In this document: positions 1 through 7,792 of the stretch, piece after piece
Layout of the letters: each line of letters begins with the position of its first letter
How positions within the stretch are numbered: the stretch's first letter is position 1
Source: SIG454 sp045646365
Lineage (GTDB): Bacteria; Bacillota; Clostridia; Monoglobales; Monoglobaceae
NCBI GenBank assembly: GCA_045646365.1
Contig: JAZRKP010000036.1
Location: 1 to 49,897, forward strand
Length of the DNA: 49,897 nt
Direction of reading: 5' to 3'
Translations under genes and position numbers: made by a program
The notes under the pieces: model-generated
The model's input: only the letters and a program-made list of their open reading frames with translations
What the model was told of the DNA's origin: nothing
Database searches by the model: none

Positions 1-65
1 CACTTGTTCAGGTCTTTTTTTATATTCTTATTTATTACAAGTATGTTACATATTCCGTGTGCTTA

Positions 66-94
66 TTGCAAAGGGGTTAAAATTGTGATAAAAT
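66..94 (+). promoter_or_regulatory. Sigma-A-type promoter for the first MFS gene
   Basis: TTGCAA at 66-71 and TAAAAT at 89-94 are separated by 17 bases. The transcript would start near 101 and carry an untranslated leader of about 135 bases before the gene at 237. The leader contains an inverted repeat, AAGGTTT (167-173) and AAACCTT (180-186), with a six-base loop. It has no T run, so it does not look like a terminator. No other gene is visible in bases 1-236. Confidence 0.6.
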
Positions 95-236
95 GAACTT
101 AGGTATTGATTTATTTAGCGTTAGATATATAGTTTTACCCTAACTTCACATAAACTTGCCACCAAAAAGGTTTGCATCTAAACCTTATGTGTCGCAATAT
201 AAGTGGAAAATAAAATGCATATATGGAGATATAATT

Positions 237-1475
237 ATGGAAAAATATAAAATCACAAAAAATGCTTGTTATCTGACAGGTATAACTATGTCCATAACGG
301 CTAATCTATCACCGCTTTTGTTTATGTCATTTAAGAATATGTACGGTCTTTCCTTTACATTGCTTGGCTTTTTAGTGGTAATTAACTTCTTTACACAGCT
401 ACTTGTTGACCTGGTATTTACCTTTTTTACAAAACATTTCAATATACATAAATCTGTAAGACTAACACCTCTTATTGCATTTGTCGGATTGATTATATAT
501 GCAGTTTTACCGAGAGTGGTTCCACAATTTGCATTTCCGTGGATTTTGACAGGAACGGTAATTTTCTCTGTGGGGTCGGGGATGAGTGAGGTTTTGATAA
601 GCCCTGTTATTTCGGCAATACCAAGTGATAATGCTGATCGTGAAATGAGCAAGCTACATTCCATGTATGCCTGGGGAGTAGTGGCTGTAGTAATATTAAG
701 CACATTATTTTTAGCTTGTTTCGGAAGTACAAACTGGATGTGGTTGGCTTTAATCTGGTCTGTAGTACCGCTTGTGGCATTTGTTTTGTTATTAAAAGCA
801 CCACTTCCGCCATTGGATAGCTTCGGTAATGCAACAAATAATATGAAAATATTAAACAAGGGCATTGTATTATGTGTTTTATACATATTTCTTGGCGGTG
901 CGGCGGAATGTACGATGTCTCAATGGGGATCGGGATTCATAGAAAAAGCAATAGGCGTTCCGAAAGTTTATGGAGATGTAATGGGGATGGCGTTATTTGC
1001 AGCATTGTTGGGCGCAGGTAGAACGCTATATTCTAAATTCGGGAAAAATATAGCTAACATTTTGCTCTATGGTATGATTGGTGCAAGTGTGTGCTATGCT
1101 GTTGCAGGGTTGTCGCTTAGCCCTGTTATCGGGATTGTGGCGTGTGCTTTGACCGGGGTTTTTACATCTATGTTATGGCCAGGAGCCTTAATTTATATGG
1201 AAGAAAAATTCAAAAATGTAGGTGTGTCCGCTTATGCACTTATGGCCGCTGGCGGAGATTTGGGGGCATCGGTAGCACCACAGTTGCTTGGGATTATATC
1301 GGATAAATTCAGTCTTACAGAATTTGCTTTTGAAATTTCGAAAAAGTTTAACATAGGCACAGAACAGATAAGCATGAGAGCAGGATTACTTGTAGCAGGT
1401 CTCTTTCCTGTGTTGGGCGTAATATGTATGATTTATATGAAAAAATATTTTAAAAAATGCAACAACATAAAGTGA
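237..1475 (+). CDS. MFS transporter
   Basis: This is a 412-residue integral membrane protein with about twelve hydrophobic segments, arranged like a major facilitator superfamily permease. The protein is hydrophobic throughout, has a short basic stretch after the sixth segment, and ends in a lysine-rich cytoplasmic tail. The start at 237 is preferred over an upstream in-frame ATG at 156 because GGAG lies at 225-228 with normal spacing, and because the upstream residues are hydrophilic and out of character for a transporter N-terminus. A second, distantly related MFS gene follows after about 60 bases, so the two are probably co-transcribed. The substrate cannot be named from sequence alone. 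Confidence 0.85.
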   Translation: MEKYKITKNACYLTGITMSITANLSPLLFMSFKNMYGLSFTLLGFLVVINFFTQLLVDLVFTFFTKHFNIHKSVRLTPLIAFVGLIIYAVLPRVVPQFAFPWILTGTVIFSVGSGMSEVLISPVISAIPSDNADREMSKLHSMYAWGVVAVVILSTLFLACFGSTNWMWLALIWSVVPLVAFVLLLKAPLPPLDSFGNATNNMKILNKGIVLCVLYIFLGGAAECTMSQWGSGFIEKAIGVPKVYGDVMGMALFAALLGAGRTLYSKFGKNIANILLYGMIGASVCYAVAGLSLSPVIGIVACALTGVFTSMLWPGALIYMEEKFKNVGVSAYALMAAGGDLGASVAPQLLGIISDKFSLTEFAFEISKKFNIGTEQISMRAGLLVAGLFPVLGVICMIYMKKYFKKCNNIK

Positions 1476-1534
1476 AGCGAACCCCATTTAATGAAACATA
1501 AATGGTTGATTATGTTTTAAAGGAGAAGGAAAAA

Positions 1535-2767
1535 ATGAATATTTCTAAAGTTACAAAAGATAAAAATGTTTTACATGCGATTTATTTAGGGGCATTATGT
1601 TCAGTTGCATATCTTGCGGTATATTTTGCTAGAAACATACTGGGGGCGGTTACTCCGCAGATGATTGGAAGTGGATATACCGAAGAATATATTGGTAAAG
1701 TGTCGTCAGTTTATTTCATTTTTTATGCAGTAGGGCAGTTGATAAACGGTGTGATTGGTGATAAAATAAAGGCAAGATATATGATAAGCATAGGACTTTT
1801 TATGGCAGGAATAACAAATGTTATATTTTCTCGTCTTTCGTCCCAATATGCTGATATAACGATGATTGTTTATGGATTAACAGGATTCTTTTTGGCTATG
1901 ATATATGGACCTATGACTAAAGTGGTTGCGGAGAACACGGAACCTGTATATGCGACAAGATGCAGTTTGGGTTATACTTTCGCATCATTTTTTGGTTCAC
2001 CCGTTGCCGGAGTTGCGGCGGCGGTTCTTGTTTGGCAGGATGTATTTTTCGCAAGCAGTATTATTCTTGTTCTTATGGCGATTATATGTTTCTTGTTCTT
2101 TTTAATGTTTGAGAAAAAGGGAATTGTGAAATACAATCAATATAAACGCAAAGAAGAACAAGGTGGAAGTATTAAGCTTTTAATTAAACACAGAATTGTA
2201 AAGTTTACATTGATTGCTATACTGACGGGCGTAGTAAGAACAACGGTTGTGTTCTGGTTACCTACATATATATCACAGTATCTGAACTTTTCAGCGGAAA
2301 CATCGGCTATGCTATTCACAACGGCAACATTGGTAATTTCTTTTACTTCGTTTATTACGATTTTTGCATACGAAAAACTTAAAAGGAATATGGATTTAAC
2401 AATATTACTTGCCTTTATATTGGCGGCGGTGTCTTTTGTGTTAGTTTATTTGACAAAACAACCTATTTTTAATATAATATTTATGGTGGTTGCAATAATG
2501 GCGTCAAATGGTGCGGCAACAATGCTATGGAGCAGATATTGTCCGAGCCTTCGTGATACAGGTATGGTTTCTGGAGCAACAGGATTTCTTGATTTCACAA
2601 GCTATATGGCAGCGGCAGCATCAAGCACATTATTTGCAAATGCGGTTTCTCGCATAGGCTGGGGGAACCTGATTCTGGTATGGTTCGGATTGATGGTAGT
2701 CGGTGTTATTGTTGCTTTGCCTTATGATAAAATTTCAATGAAAATGAAACAGTCCGCTGAAAAATAG
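1535..2767 (+). CDS. MFS transporter, organophosphate:phosphate antiporter-like
   Basis: This is a 410-residue, twelve-segment membrane protein. The first segment carries YFARN, followed by a cytoplasmic GDKIKAR loop. That arrangement recalls the GlpT/UhpT (OPA) branch of the MFS, which exchanges sugar or glycerol phosphates for phosphate. The assignment to OPA is by resemblance only and the substrate is unknown. ATG at 1535 is chosen over the in-frame codon at 1502 because AAGGAGAAGG lies just upstream of it. It sits between another MFS gene and an exported DHHW protein on the same strand, all with short gaps, so the three may form one transcription unit. Confidence 0.8.
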   Translation: MNISKVTKDKNVLHAIYLGALCSVAYLAVYFARNILGAVTPQMIGSGYTEEYIGKVSSVYFIFYAVGQLINGVIGDKIKARYMISIGLFMAGITNVIFSRLSSQYADITMIVYGLTGFFLAMIYGPMTKVVAENTEPVYATRCSLGYTFASFFGSPVAGVAAAVLVWQDVFFASSIILVLMAIICFLFFLMFEKKGIVKYNQYKRKEEQGGSIKLLIKHRIVKFTLIAILTGVVRTTVVFWLPTYISQYLNFSAETSAMLFTTATLVISFTSFITIFAYEKLKRNMDLTILLAFILAAVSFVLVYLTKQPIFNIIFMVVAIMASNGAATMLWSRYCPSLRDTGMVSGATGFLDFTSYMAAAASSTLFANAVSRIGWGNLILVWFGLMVVGVIVALPYDKISMKMKQSAEK

Positions 2768-2821
2768 GTTAGCCTGAGCATGCACTGGTTTTAATTTAAG
2801 TTTATATGAGAGGTACATAAT

Positions 2822-4201
2822 ATGAGAAAAATGACTCGATTGATAATGAGTTTGCTGCTTATTCTGATAATATTATCCGTATCTGTTTTTGGGTACGGAA
2901 ATACAATTTATATGTATTGGGATAAACCGCAGGCGAAAATGTATTCAACGGAATATACTATAAGCACGATGCCTGTAAGGGTGAACAGAGTTACATATGT
3001 TCCTGTTGATGATACGCTTAAGGTTTGTGGTTTTGATTTGGGCTGGGACGGAAATATCAGTGCTGTTACCGCATCCAAAGGAAATATTTTTTCATATATA
3101 ATCGTGAACTCCAATGTGCTTTGGAAGGGTGAGTATCAATATATTTCGCCTAACTCAACAATGATTAAAGATAATGTCTTCTATATACCTATGGATATGT
3201 TTGAAGTGTTGACCGATGACAAGGTTATTGTGAGTGATTTTGGAGCGTTTGAGAAAAAGGGCGTTCGTGATTTACTTAACGACACAATAGTTTCCGACAA
3301 GAGCAGACAGTCGGGAGAGGTGGTAAGACACGATAATGTTGCGGTTGTTGGAAATGTTGGTATGATGATTGAGGATACCGATGAGTTTGAGGAAGATGCT
3401 TATATTGATGCAGTTAACCTCATTGCCAATACTGCTCCTGTTGGTGTTAATATTTACAATATTGTTGTTCCGACATCATCTGAATTTTATGCACCGACAG
3501 AACTGTATCTTAACCAGACAGAAACGATAAAGAATATATATAATTCCCTTTCGGAGAGAGTTATGCCGATAAATACTGTAAAAACTCTTGATAAACATTC
3601 GGAAGAGGCGGTGTACTTTAAAACTGACCACCATTGGACACAAAGAGGGGCGTATTATGCTTATAAAGAAATGATGGAGGTTAAAGGGGAAATACCTCCG
3701 CACCTTTCTGACTTTGTTACCACGGTTACACCGTTTTCGGGGTCCATAGCAGAGTTTGCAAAAGGGACTTATGCTGAGCAGATTTTGAGGAGTAATCCTG
3801 AAACTATTGAGAAGTTTTATCCTGTTTACTACACGGGCGGAGCTTGCTACTATGATATGTATATGCAAAAATACGCCTGTCCTATCGAGCCTGTCTATTA
3901 CAATGCAAACACATATTTGTCGTTTATAGGCGGGGATATGCCTCTTGTTGTGTTTACATCAGGGGTTGGAAACGGGAAGAAACTTTTGATTCTGAAAGAG
4001 TCGTTTGGGAATGCTTTTGCAACATGGGCGCTTAATAATTATTCTGAGGTCTATGTTGTTGATGTAAGACAGTTTAATAATGATGGAGAGGGGTTTAAAA
4101 TAAATGATTTTTATAAGTTTGTCAAGTTTGACGACCTGGTTATAATAAACTCAGCCTCATCACTGGGAATACACGAAAATTTAAGAAAGTTTGTATACTG
4201 A
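2822..4201 (+). CDS. Exported DHHW-family protein with an N-terminal stalk-like domain
   Basis: The 459-residue protein starts with an uncleaved signal or anchor helix (about 5-24). Residues 40-140 resemble the copper amine oxidase N-terminal-like stalk domain seen in many Firmicutes surface proteins (VTYVPVDDTLKVCGFDLGW region). Residues 165-455 form a DHHW/AlgX-type SGNH-like domain: the DHHW motif is at 269-272 and a candidate nucleophile is Ser394 in KESFGNAF. Such proteins usually act outside the membrane in acyl transfer to polysaccharides, partnered with an MBOAT acyltransferase. No MBOAT gene is present in the window. RBS GAGAGG lies about 10 bases upstream. A bidirectional terminator follows. 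Confidence 0.8.
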   Translation: MRKMTRLIMSLLLILIILSVSVFGYGNTIYMYWDKPQAKMYSTEYTISTMPVRVNRVTYVPVDDTLKVCGFDLGWDGNISAVTASKGNIFSYIIVNSNVLWKGEYQYISPNSTMIKDNVFYIPMDMFEVLTDDKVIVSDFGAFEKKGVRDLLNDTIVSDKSRQSGEVVRHDNVAVVGNVGMMIEDTDEFEEDAYIDAVNLIANTAPVGVNIYNIVVPTSSEFYAPTELYLNQTETIKNIYNSLSERVMPINTVKTLDKHSEEAVYFKTDHHWTQRGAYYAYKEMMEVKGEIPPHLSDFVTTVTPFSGSIAEFAKGTYAEQILRSNPETIEKFYPVYYTGGACYYDMYMQKYACPIEPVYYNANTYLSFIGGDMPLVVFTSGVGNGKKLLILKESFGNAFATWALNNYSEVYVVDVRQFNNDGEGFKINDFYKFVKFDDLVIINSASSLGIHENLRKFVY

Positions 4202-4205
4202 AAAA

Positions 4206-4252
4206 AACGGCAAGGGAAACATCGGGTTTTCCTTGCCGTTGATTGTTTTTCA
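4206..4252. terminator. Bidirectional terminator between the DHHW gene and trmFO
   Basis: AACGGCAAGG (4206-4215) pairs with CCTTGCCGTT (4231-4240), extended by GAAA/TTTT. A T run follows on the plus strand (GATTGTTTTT) and an A run precedes it, so it can serve both convergent genes. Confidence 0.85.
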
Positions 4253-4280
4253 CAAAATATATCTGCGTTTTCAGATAGTT

Positions 4281-5579
4281 TTATATGGAAATATTTTCTA
4301 TTTCTTCAAAGCTTCTTTCTGCAAATTTTGCAGCTTTTTCCTTTTTGTCTTTTATACGCATCCCCAAATCCTCAAAAATACCAAAGTTCACATTCATAGG
4401 CTGAAAATCAGTTATTGACTGGTTGGAAATGTAGGTGGAGAGAGCACCGAGAGCGGTTTTGTTTGAAAATGTAATTTCGCTTTCTCCAAGTAACTTCCTT
4501 GCGGAGCAAATTCCTGCAACCATACCTGATGCGGCTGACTCAATATATCCCTCAACCCCTGTAATCTGACCTGCAAAGTATATTTTAGGGAATTTCTTCA
4601 TTGAGTAGGTGTTGTCAAGCAAGGTCGGTGAATTGATATAGGTGTTTCGGTGCATAACCCCGTAACGAACGAATTCTGCGTTTTCAAGACCGCCGATAAG
4701 GCTGAAAACCCGTTTTTGTTCACCAAATTTCAGGTGAGTCTGAAATCCGACAAGATTGTAAAGAGTGCCATCGGAATTATCCTGACGGAGCTGAACAACG
4801 GCGTATGGTCTGGAATTATCGTGAGGATTTGTGAGACCCACAGGTTTAAGCGGACCAAATCGCATAGTGTCCTCTCCTCGTTTTGCCATAACTTCAATGG
4901 GCATACACCCTTCAAAGACTTTCGGATTATCAATATCCCCGTGAACGGGTGCTGCCTCGGCGGAAATAAGCTCGTTATAGAATTTAAGATACTGTTCCTT
5001 ATCCATAGGACAGTTAATATAATCGTCTCCGCCTTTTCCGTAGCGTGCCGCACGGAAAGCCTTTGTCATATCAATACTTTCATAGGTAACGATTGGTGCA
5101 GCGGCGTCAAAAAAGTGAAGATATTCGCTTCCTGTAAGCCGTTTTATTTCAGAGGTAATCCCGTCGGAGGCGAGAGGACCTGCGGCGATAATAGTATATT
5201 CGTCCTCATTGATTTCATTGACTTCGCCGTATTTAACAGTTATAAGGGGATTGCTTTTTATTTTTTCAGTTACCAAAGCGGAAAAACCGTCTCTGTCAAC
5301 GGCAAGAGCACCGCCTGCGGGAACTTTGGTTTCGTCAGCACATTCCATAATAAGAGAGCCGAGCTTTCGCATTTCTTCCTTTAAAAGTCCGACAGCATTG
5401 TATATGCCGTCAGCACGGAGGGAATTACTGCATACCAGTTCTGCAAAATTTTCGCTCTTGTGTGCAGGACTGTATTTCTGAGGTTTCATTTCCCAAAGCT
5501 CAACCTGAATACCTTTTTTCGCAATCTGCCAGGCGGCTTCACAACCTGCAAGACCTGCGCCGATAACTTTTATTTTCAT
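4281..5579 (-). CDS. trmFO: Methylenetetrahydrofolate-tRNA (uracil-54-C5)-methyltransferase TrmFO
   Basis: TrmFO makes ribothymidine at position 54 of tRNA, using methylene-tetrahydrofolate as carbon donor and FAD/NADH as reductant. The 432-residue protein has the family's usual length. It opens with an FAD-binding Rossmann motif, GAGLAGCEAA (7-16), and carries the conserved CSNSLR motif at 50-55, which holds one of the catalytic cysteines. A later FEGCMPIEVMAKRG segment is also typical. RBS AAGGAG lies eight bases before the ATG. In Bacillus the gene follows topA; here it is detached and stands alone, divergent from the zinc-ribbon gene. Confidence 0.97.
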   Translation of the reverse strand: MKIKVIGAGLAGCEAAWQIAKKGIQVELWEMKPQKYSPAHKSENFAELVCSNSLRADGIYNAVGLLKEEMRKLGSLIMECADETKVPAGGALAVDRDGFSALVTEKIKSNPLITVKYGEVNEINEDEYTIIAAGPLASDGITSEIKRLTGSEYLHFFDAAAPIVTYESIDMTKAFRAARYGKGGDDYINCPMDKEQYLKFYNELISAEAAPVHGDIDNPKVFEGCMPIEVMAKRGEDTMRFGPLKPVGLTNPHDNSRPYAVVQLRQDNSDGTLYNLVGFQTHLKFGEQKRVFSLIGGLENAEFVRYGVMHRNTYINSPTLLDNTYSMKKFPKIYFAGQITGVEGYIESAASGMVAGICSARKLLGESEITFSNKTALGALSTYISNQSITDFQPMNVNFGIFEDLGMRIKDKKEKAAKFAERSFEEIENISI

Positions 5580-5633
5580 ATTATTCTCCTTAAATTAGCA
5601 TAAAATATTGGACATTTACCAACTTTTGTGTTA

Positions 5634-5647
5634 TTATACTAGTATAA
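5634..5647. promoter_or_regulatory. Perfect palindrome between divergent genes
   Basis: TTATACTAGTATAA is a perfect 14-base palindrome in the roughly 107-base gap between trmFO (minus) and the zinc-ribbon gene (plus). It contains a TATACT -10-like hexamer but no well-spaced -35. It could be an operator or simply two overlapping AT-rich promoters. No regulator gene lies nearby. Confidence 0.35.
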
Positions 5648-5686
5648 CATATAAACTTGATTTAATCAAGCGAAAGGTTGATTTAT

Positions 5687-6049
5687 ATGTGGGGTGCTAC
5701 GAGAAATCTTTATTCTTCAAAGCTTTCGCATCCGAGCGGAGGAAATGTTTATTGCGGTGGGTGCGGATGTGTTACGGGTAAAATTGGCATAATGAATTAT
5801 AAGTATATCAAATACTTCTTCTCGTGTAAATGCGGAAATGTTGGTAAAGTTGAGTTATACAGGGGAATACGACCGTGGCGGACAAGACCTATGCGACCTC
5901 TTTATAATAAAGACGGGGTATATATTTGTCAAAATTGTGAAACACCGTTGTTTGAAGTGAAAGAGGAAGCAGTTGACAATTATGGATTTGCAGTTATATG
6001 CAAATGTGGTGTTGAATACGATATTAAGTTTAAGCGCAAGCAGGACTGA
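5687..6049 (+). CDS. Zinc-ribbon protein of unknown function
   Basis: I do not recognise the family. The 120-residue protein contains four cysteine knuckles: CGGCGC near the N-terminus, CKCG, CQNCE and a final CKCG. These could form two zinc ribbons. It has no membrane segment. Between the knuckles lies a short basic stretch (RGIRPWRTRPMRP) that could contact nucleic acid. ATG at 5687 is favoured because AAAGG at 5673-5677 sits nine bases upstream; an in-frame TTG at 5678 is too close to that site. The gene ends 11 bases before the EPSP-synthase-like gene and seems to head a three-gene unit ending with aroQ. Confidence 0.75.
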   Translation: MWGATRNLYSSKLSHPSGGNVYCGGCGCVTGKIGIMNYKYIKYFFSCKCGNVGKVELYRGIRPWRTRPMRPLYNKDGVYICQNCETPLFEVKEEAVDNYGFAVICKCGVEYDIKFKRKQD

Positions 6050-6060
6050 AGGTGACATAA

Positions 6061-6681
6061 ATGAAAGTTATAACCGTTATCCCTCAAATGATAAGAGGAA
6101 ACATTGAAATTTCTCGCGATAATGCGTGGCTTGGTGTGTTCTTTATTTTGAGCGGTGCAATAGGGAATGATGTGGAATGTGTTTGCACGGACTTTGATTA
6201 TAAAAAGGAATACGGCATTTTTTTTGAAATTGTCGGGAAATCTGGCGGAGTTGTTGAATATAAAAAATCAGGATTTTCTGTGCGGTGCGGTGGGAATATG
6301 AGAGGGACTGAGCATTACTGTTCGGGACTGGAAGAATATCTCCCTGCTATTGCAATGATGTGTGTGTTTTGCGCAGGGGAAAGCCGTATCAAGGGAATAT
6401 TGCCATCGGAACGGGAGAGAATGAACGAGATTGCCTCTGAACTTTCCCATCTTGGTGCAAAAACAGAAGTTACGGCTGATGGACTCGTGATAAATGGCTG
6501 TCAGGTTTTAAATTGTGACGGCGCTTATGTCTGGAGGAATCCGTATCTTGCTATGGCGTTAATCATAGGAGCATCAAGATGTGAGGGAGAACTTCGTATT
6601 TTGGGAACGGAAGAACTGGAGAATGATAAGTTCTCAGAGTTTATAGAAATATATAATAAAATTGCAGAGGAGAAAATATAG
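6061..6681 (+). CDS. Half-length EPSP-synthase-like protein (C-terminal domain only)
   Basis: The 206-residue protein resembles the C-terminal half of 5-enolpyruvylshikimate-3-phosphate synthase (full length about 430). Visible matches are the helix and strand around LPAIAMMCVFCAGESRIKG (94-112), the SERERMNEIASELSHLGAK segment (116-134), which parallels the family's KESDR...LRKLGA motif, DGLVINGC (140-147), and the ending ELRILGTEELENDKFSEFIE. Key residues look lost: the catalytic Asp before the CFCAG helix is replaced in LPAIA, and the DHR motif reads NPYLAMA (160-166). RBS AAGGTG precedes the ATG. Its TAG stop shares a base with the GTG start of aroQ, so it is tied to the shikimate pathway by position. 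It is probably not catalytic alone; a structural or regulatory role is only a guess. Confidence 0.65.
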   Translation: MKVITVIPQMIRGNIEISRDNAWLGVFFILSGAIGNDVECVCTDFDYKKEYGIFFEIVGKSGGVVEYKKSGFSVRCGGNMRGTEHYCSGLEEYLPAIAMMCVFCAGESRIKGILPSERERMNEIASELSHLGAKTEVTADGLVINGCQVLNCDGAYVWRNPYLAMALIIGASRCEGELRILGTEELENDKFSEFIEIYNKIAEEKI

Positions 6682-7112
6682 TGAAAATACTTGTCATTAA
6701 CGGGCCAAACCTTAATCTTTTAGGAATAAGAGAACCTGAAATTTACGGGAATAAAACTTTTTCCGACCTTGAAAATATGATTGAGGAATATGGAGAGGAG
6801 AAGGGGATAGAGGTTACCTCGCTCCAGAGTAATTCAGAGGGTGAAATAATTGATTATATTCACTACGCATTAGGAAACTATGACGGAATAGTTATAAATC
6901 CGGGCGCTTATACTCATTACAGTTATGCTATTGCAGACGCGATTTCAGCAGTTTCAATTCCGACAGTTGAGGTGCATATAAGCGATATTAACAAAAGAGA
7001 GGAATTCAGAAGAATTTCCGTAACCAAGGCGAGCTGTATAAATCAAATCAGCGGTCATGGATTTGACGGATACCTTGAAGCGATTGATTATCTTATGGAG
7101 TATATTAAATAA
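6681..7112 (+). CDS. aroQ: 3-dehydroquinate dehydratase, type II
   Basis: AroQ dehydrates 3-dehydroquinate to 3-dehydroshikimate in the shikimate pathway. The 143-residue length, the opening INGPNLNLLGIREPEIYG with catalytic Tyr22, the NPGAYTHYS loop and the VEVHISDINKREEFR segment with the active-site His are all those of the dodecameric type II enzyme. The start is GTG at 6681, overlapping the stop of the upstream gene by one base, which implies translational coupling. A terminator follows at once. No other shikimate gene is seen in the window apart from the half EPSP-synthase-like protein. Confidence 0.97.
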   Translation: MKILVINGPNLNLLGIREPEIYGNKTFSDLENMIEEYGEEKGIEVTSLQSNSEGEIIDYIHYALGNYDGIVINPGAYTHYSYAIADAISAVSIPTVEVHISDINKREEFRRISVTKASCINQISGHGFDGYLEAIDYLMEYIK

Positions 7113-7142
7113 ACTGACATCGAAATGATGTTAGTTTTTTTA
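7113..7142 (+). terminator. Terminator after aroQ
   Basis: The stem ACTGACATC (7113-7121) pairs with GATGTTAGT (7127-7135) through one G-T pair and is followed by seven T residues. The T run touches the stop codon of the convergent CpXC gene. Confidence 0.8.
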
Positions 7143-7781
7143 AATATCTTGTTCGATGTTGAAAATTCCATTTTTAAGAGCGAGGAGCGCCCATTCAGAA
7201 TTGATTTCCATTTCAGCTTTATTATCAAAATCTGAACCTGAAAAGACTTCTAAGATATTACGGTATGACTGCATTGAAAGAGTGGTTTCACAGTTTCCGG
7301 CATCATCACCGATAAGATAAAAATGGATATTTTCATTTTCCATATCCCGTCCGCTGTAATATGCGGCTAAAAGCTCGGCGTTATTTTGCTCTTCGTAGCT
7401 CTCTTCTAAAAATAATTTACAAAGCTCGCAAACTCTGTCATCAATTCCGTCTTCAAAAAGAGCAATTTTCTCAACAAAATCGTTTATGTTTGAGACAATT
7501 CTTATTGTGTAATCCTGTGCGCTGATACTGTTTATTATAGCAGGGATTTCGTTGGAAATAAGAGCGATGCAATGCTTGTTCTCGGTATCCAGATAAATAC
7601 AATCGTATGAAACTATAATAGTTTCTCCGCAATGCGGACAGGTGTAGGAGAAAATCTGTCTGGTCATAATGTCATTACGAAGATTTGGGTTTTCAGTTAT
7701 ATTTATGGTTTCATATTGTCTGAACTCACCGTCTTTGTGGCAATCGGGACAATTTACAGATACAATTTTAGGGTTTATCAT
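7140..7781 (-). CDS. CpXC-domain protein
   Basis: The 213-residue cytoplasmic protein matches the CpXC family, named for its paired CPxC knuckles. Here these are CPDC (11-14) and CPHC about 38 residues later, separated by the typical ETINITENPNLRNDIMTRQIF segment; the region then runs on into IVSYDCIYLD. The function of the family is unknown; a zinc-binding role is inferred from the cysteines. The C-terminal 130 residues are acidic and contain no motif I recognise. RBS TAGGAG lies upstream. The gene ends an apparent two-gene unit behind metA, 11 bases downstream of it. Confidence 0.8.
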   Translation of the reverse strand: MINPKIVSVNCPDCHKDGEFRQYETINITENPNLRNDIMTRQIFSYTCPHCGETIIVSYDCIYLDTENKHCIALISNEIPAIINSISAQDYTIRIVSNINDFVEKIALFEDGIDDRVCELCKLFLEESYEEQNNAELLAAYYSGRDMENENIHFYLIGDDAGNCETTLSMQSYRNILEVFSGSDFDNKAEMEINSEWALLALKNGIFNIEQDI

Positions 7782-7792
7782 TACTGCATCTC

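Noticed and set aside
269..886. Minus-strand frame of 205 codons opposite the first MFS gene
   Set aside because: It lies wholly inside a clear transporter gene, has no RBS and its product resembles nothing.
4650..5384. Plus-strand frame of 244 codons opposite trmFO
   Set aside because: Shadow of the conserved trmFO reading frame; Cys- and His-rich by chance, no RBS.
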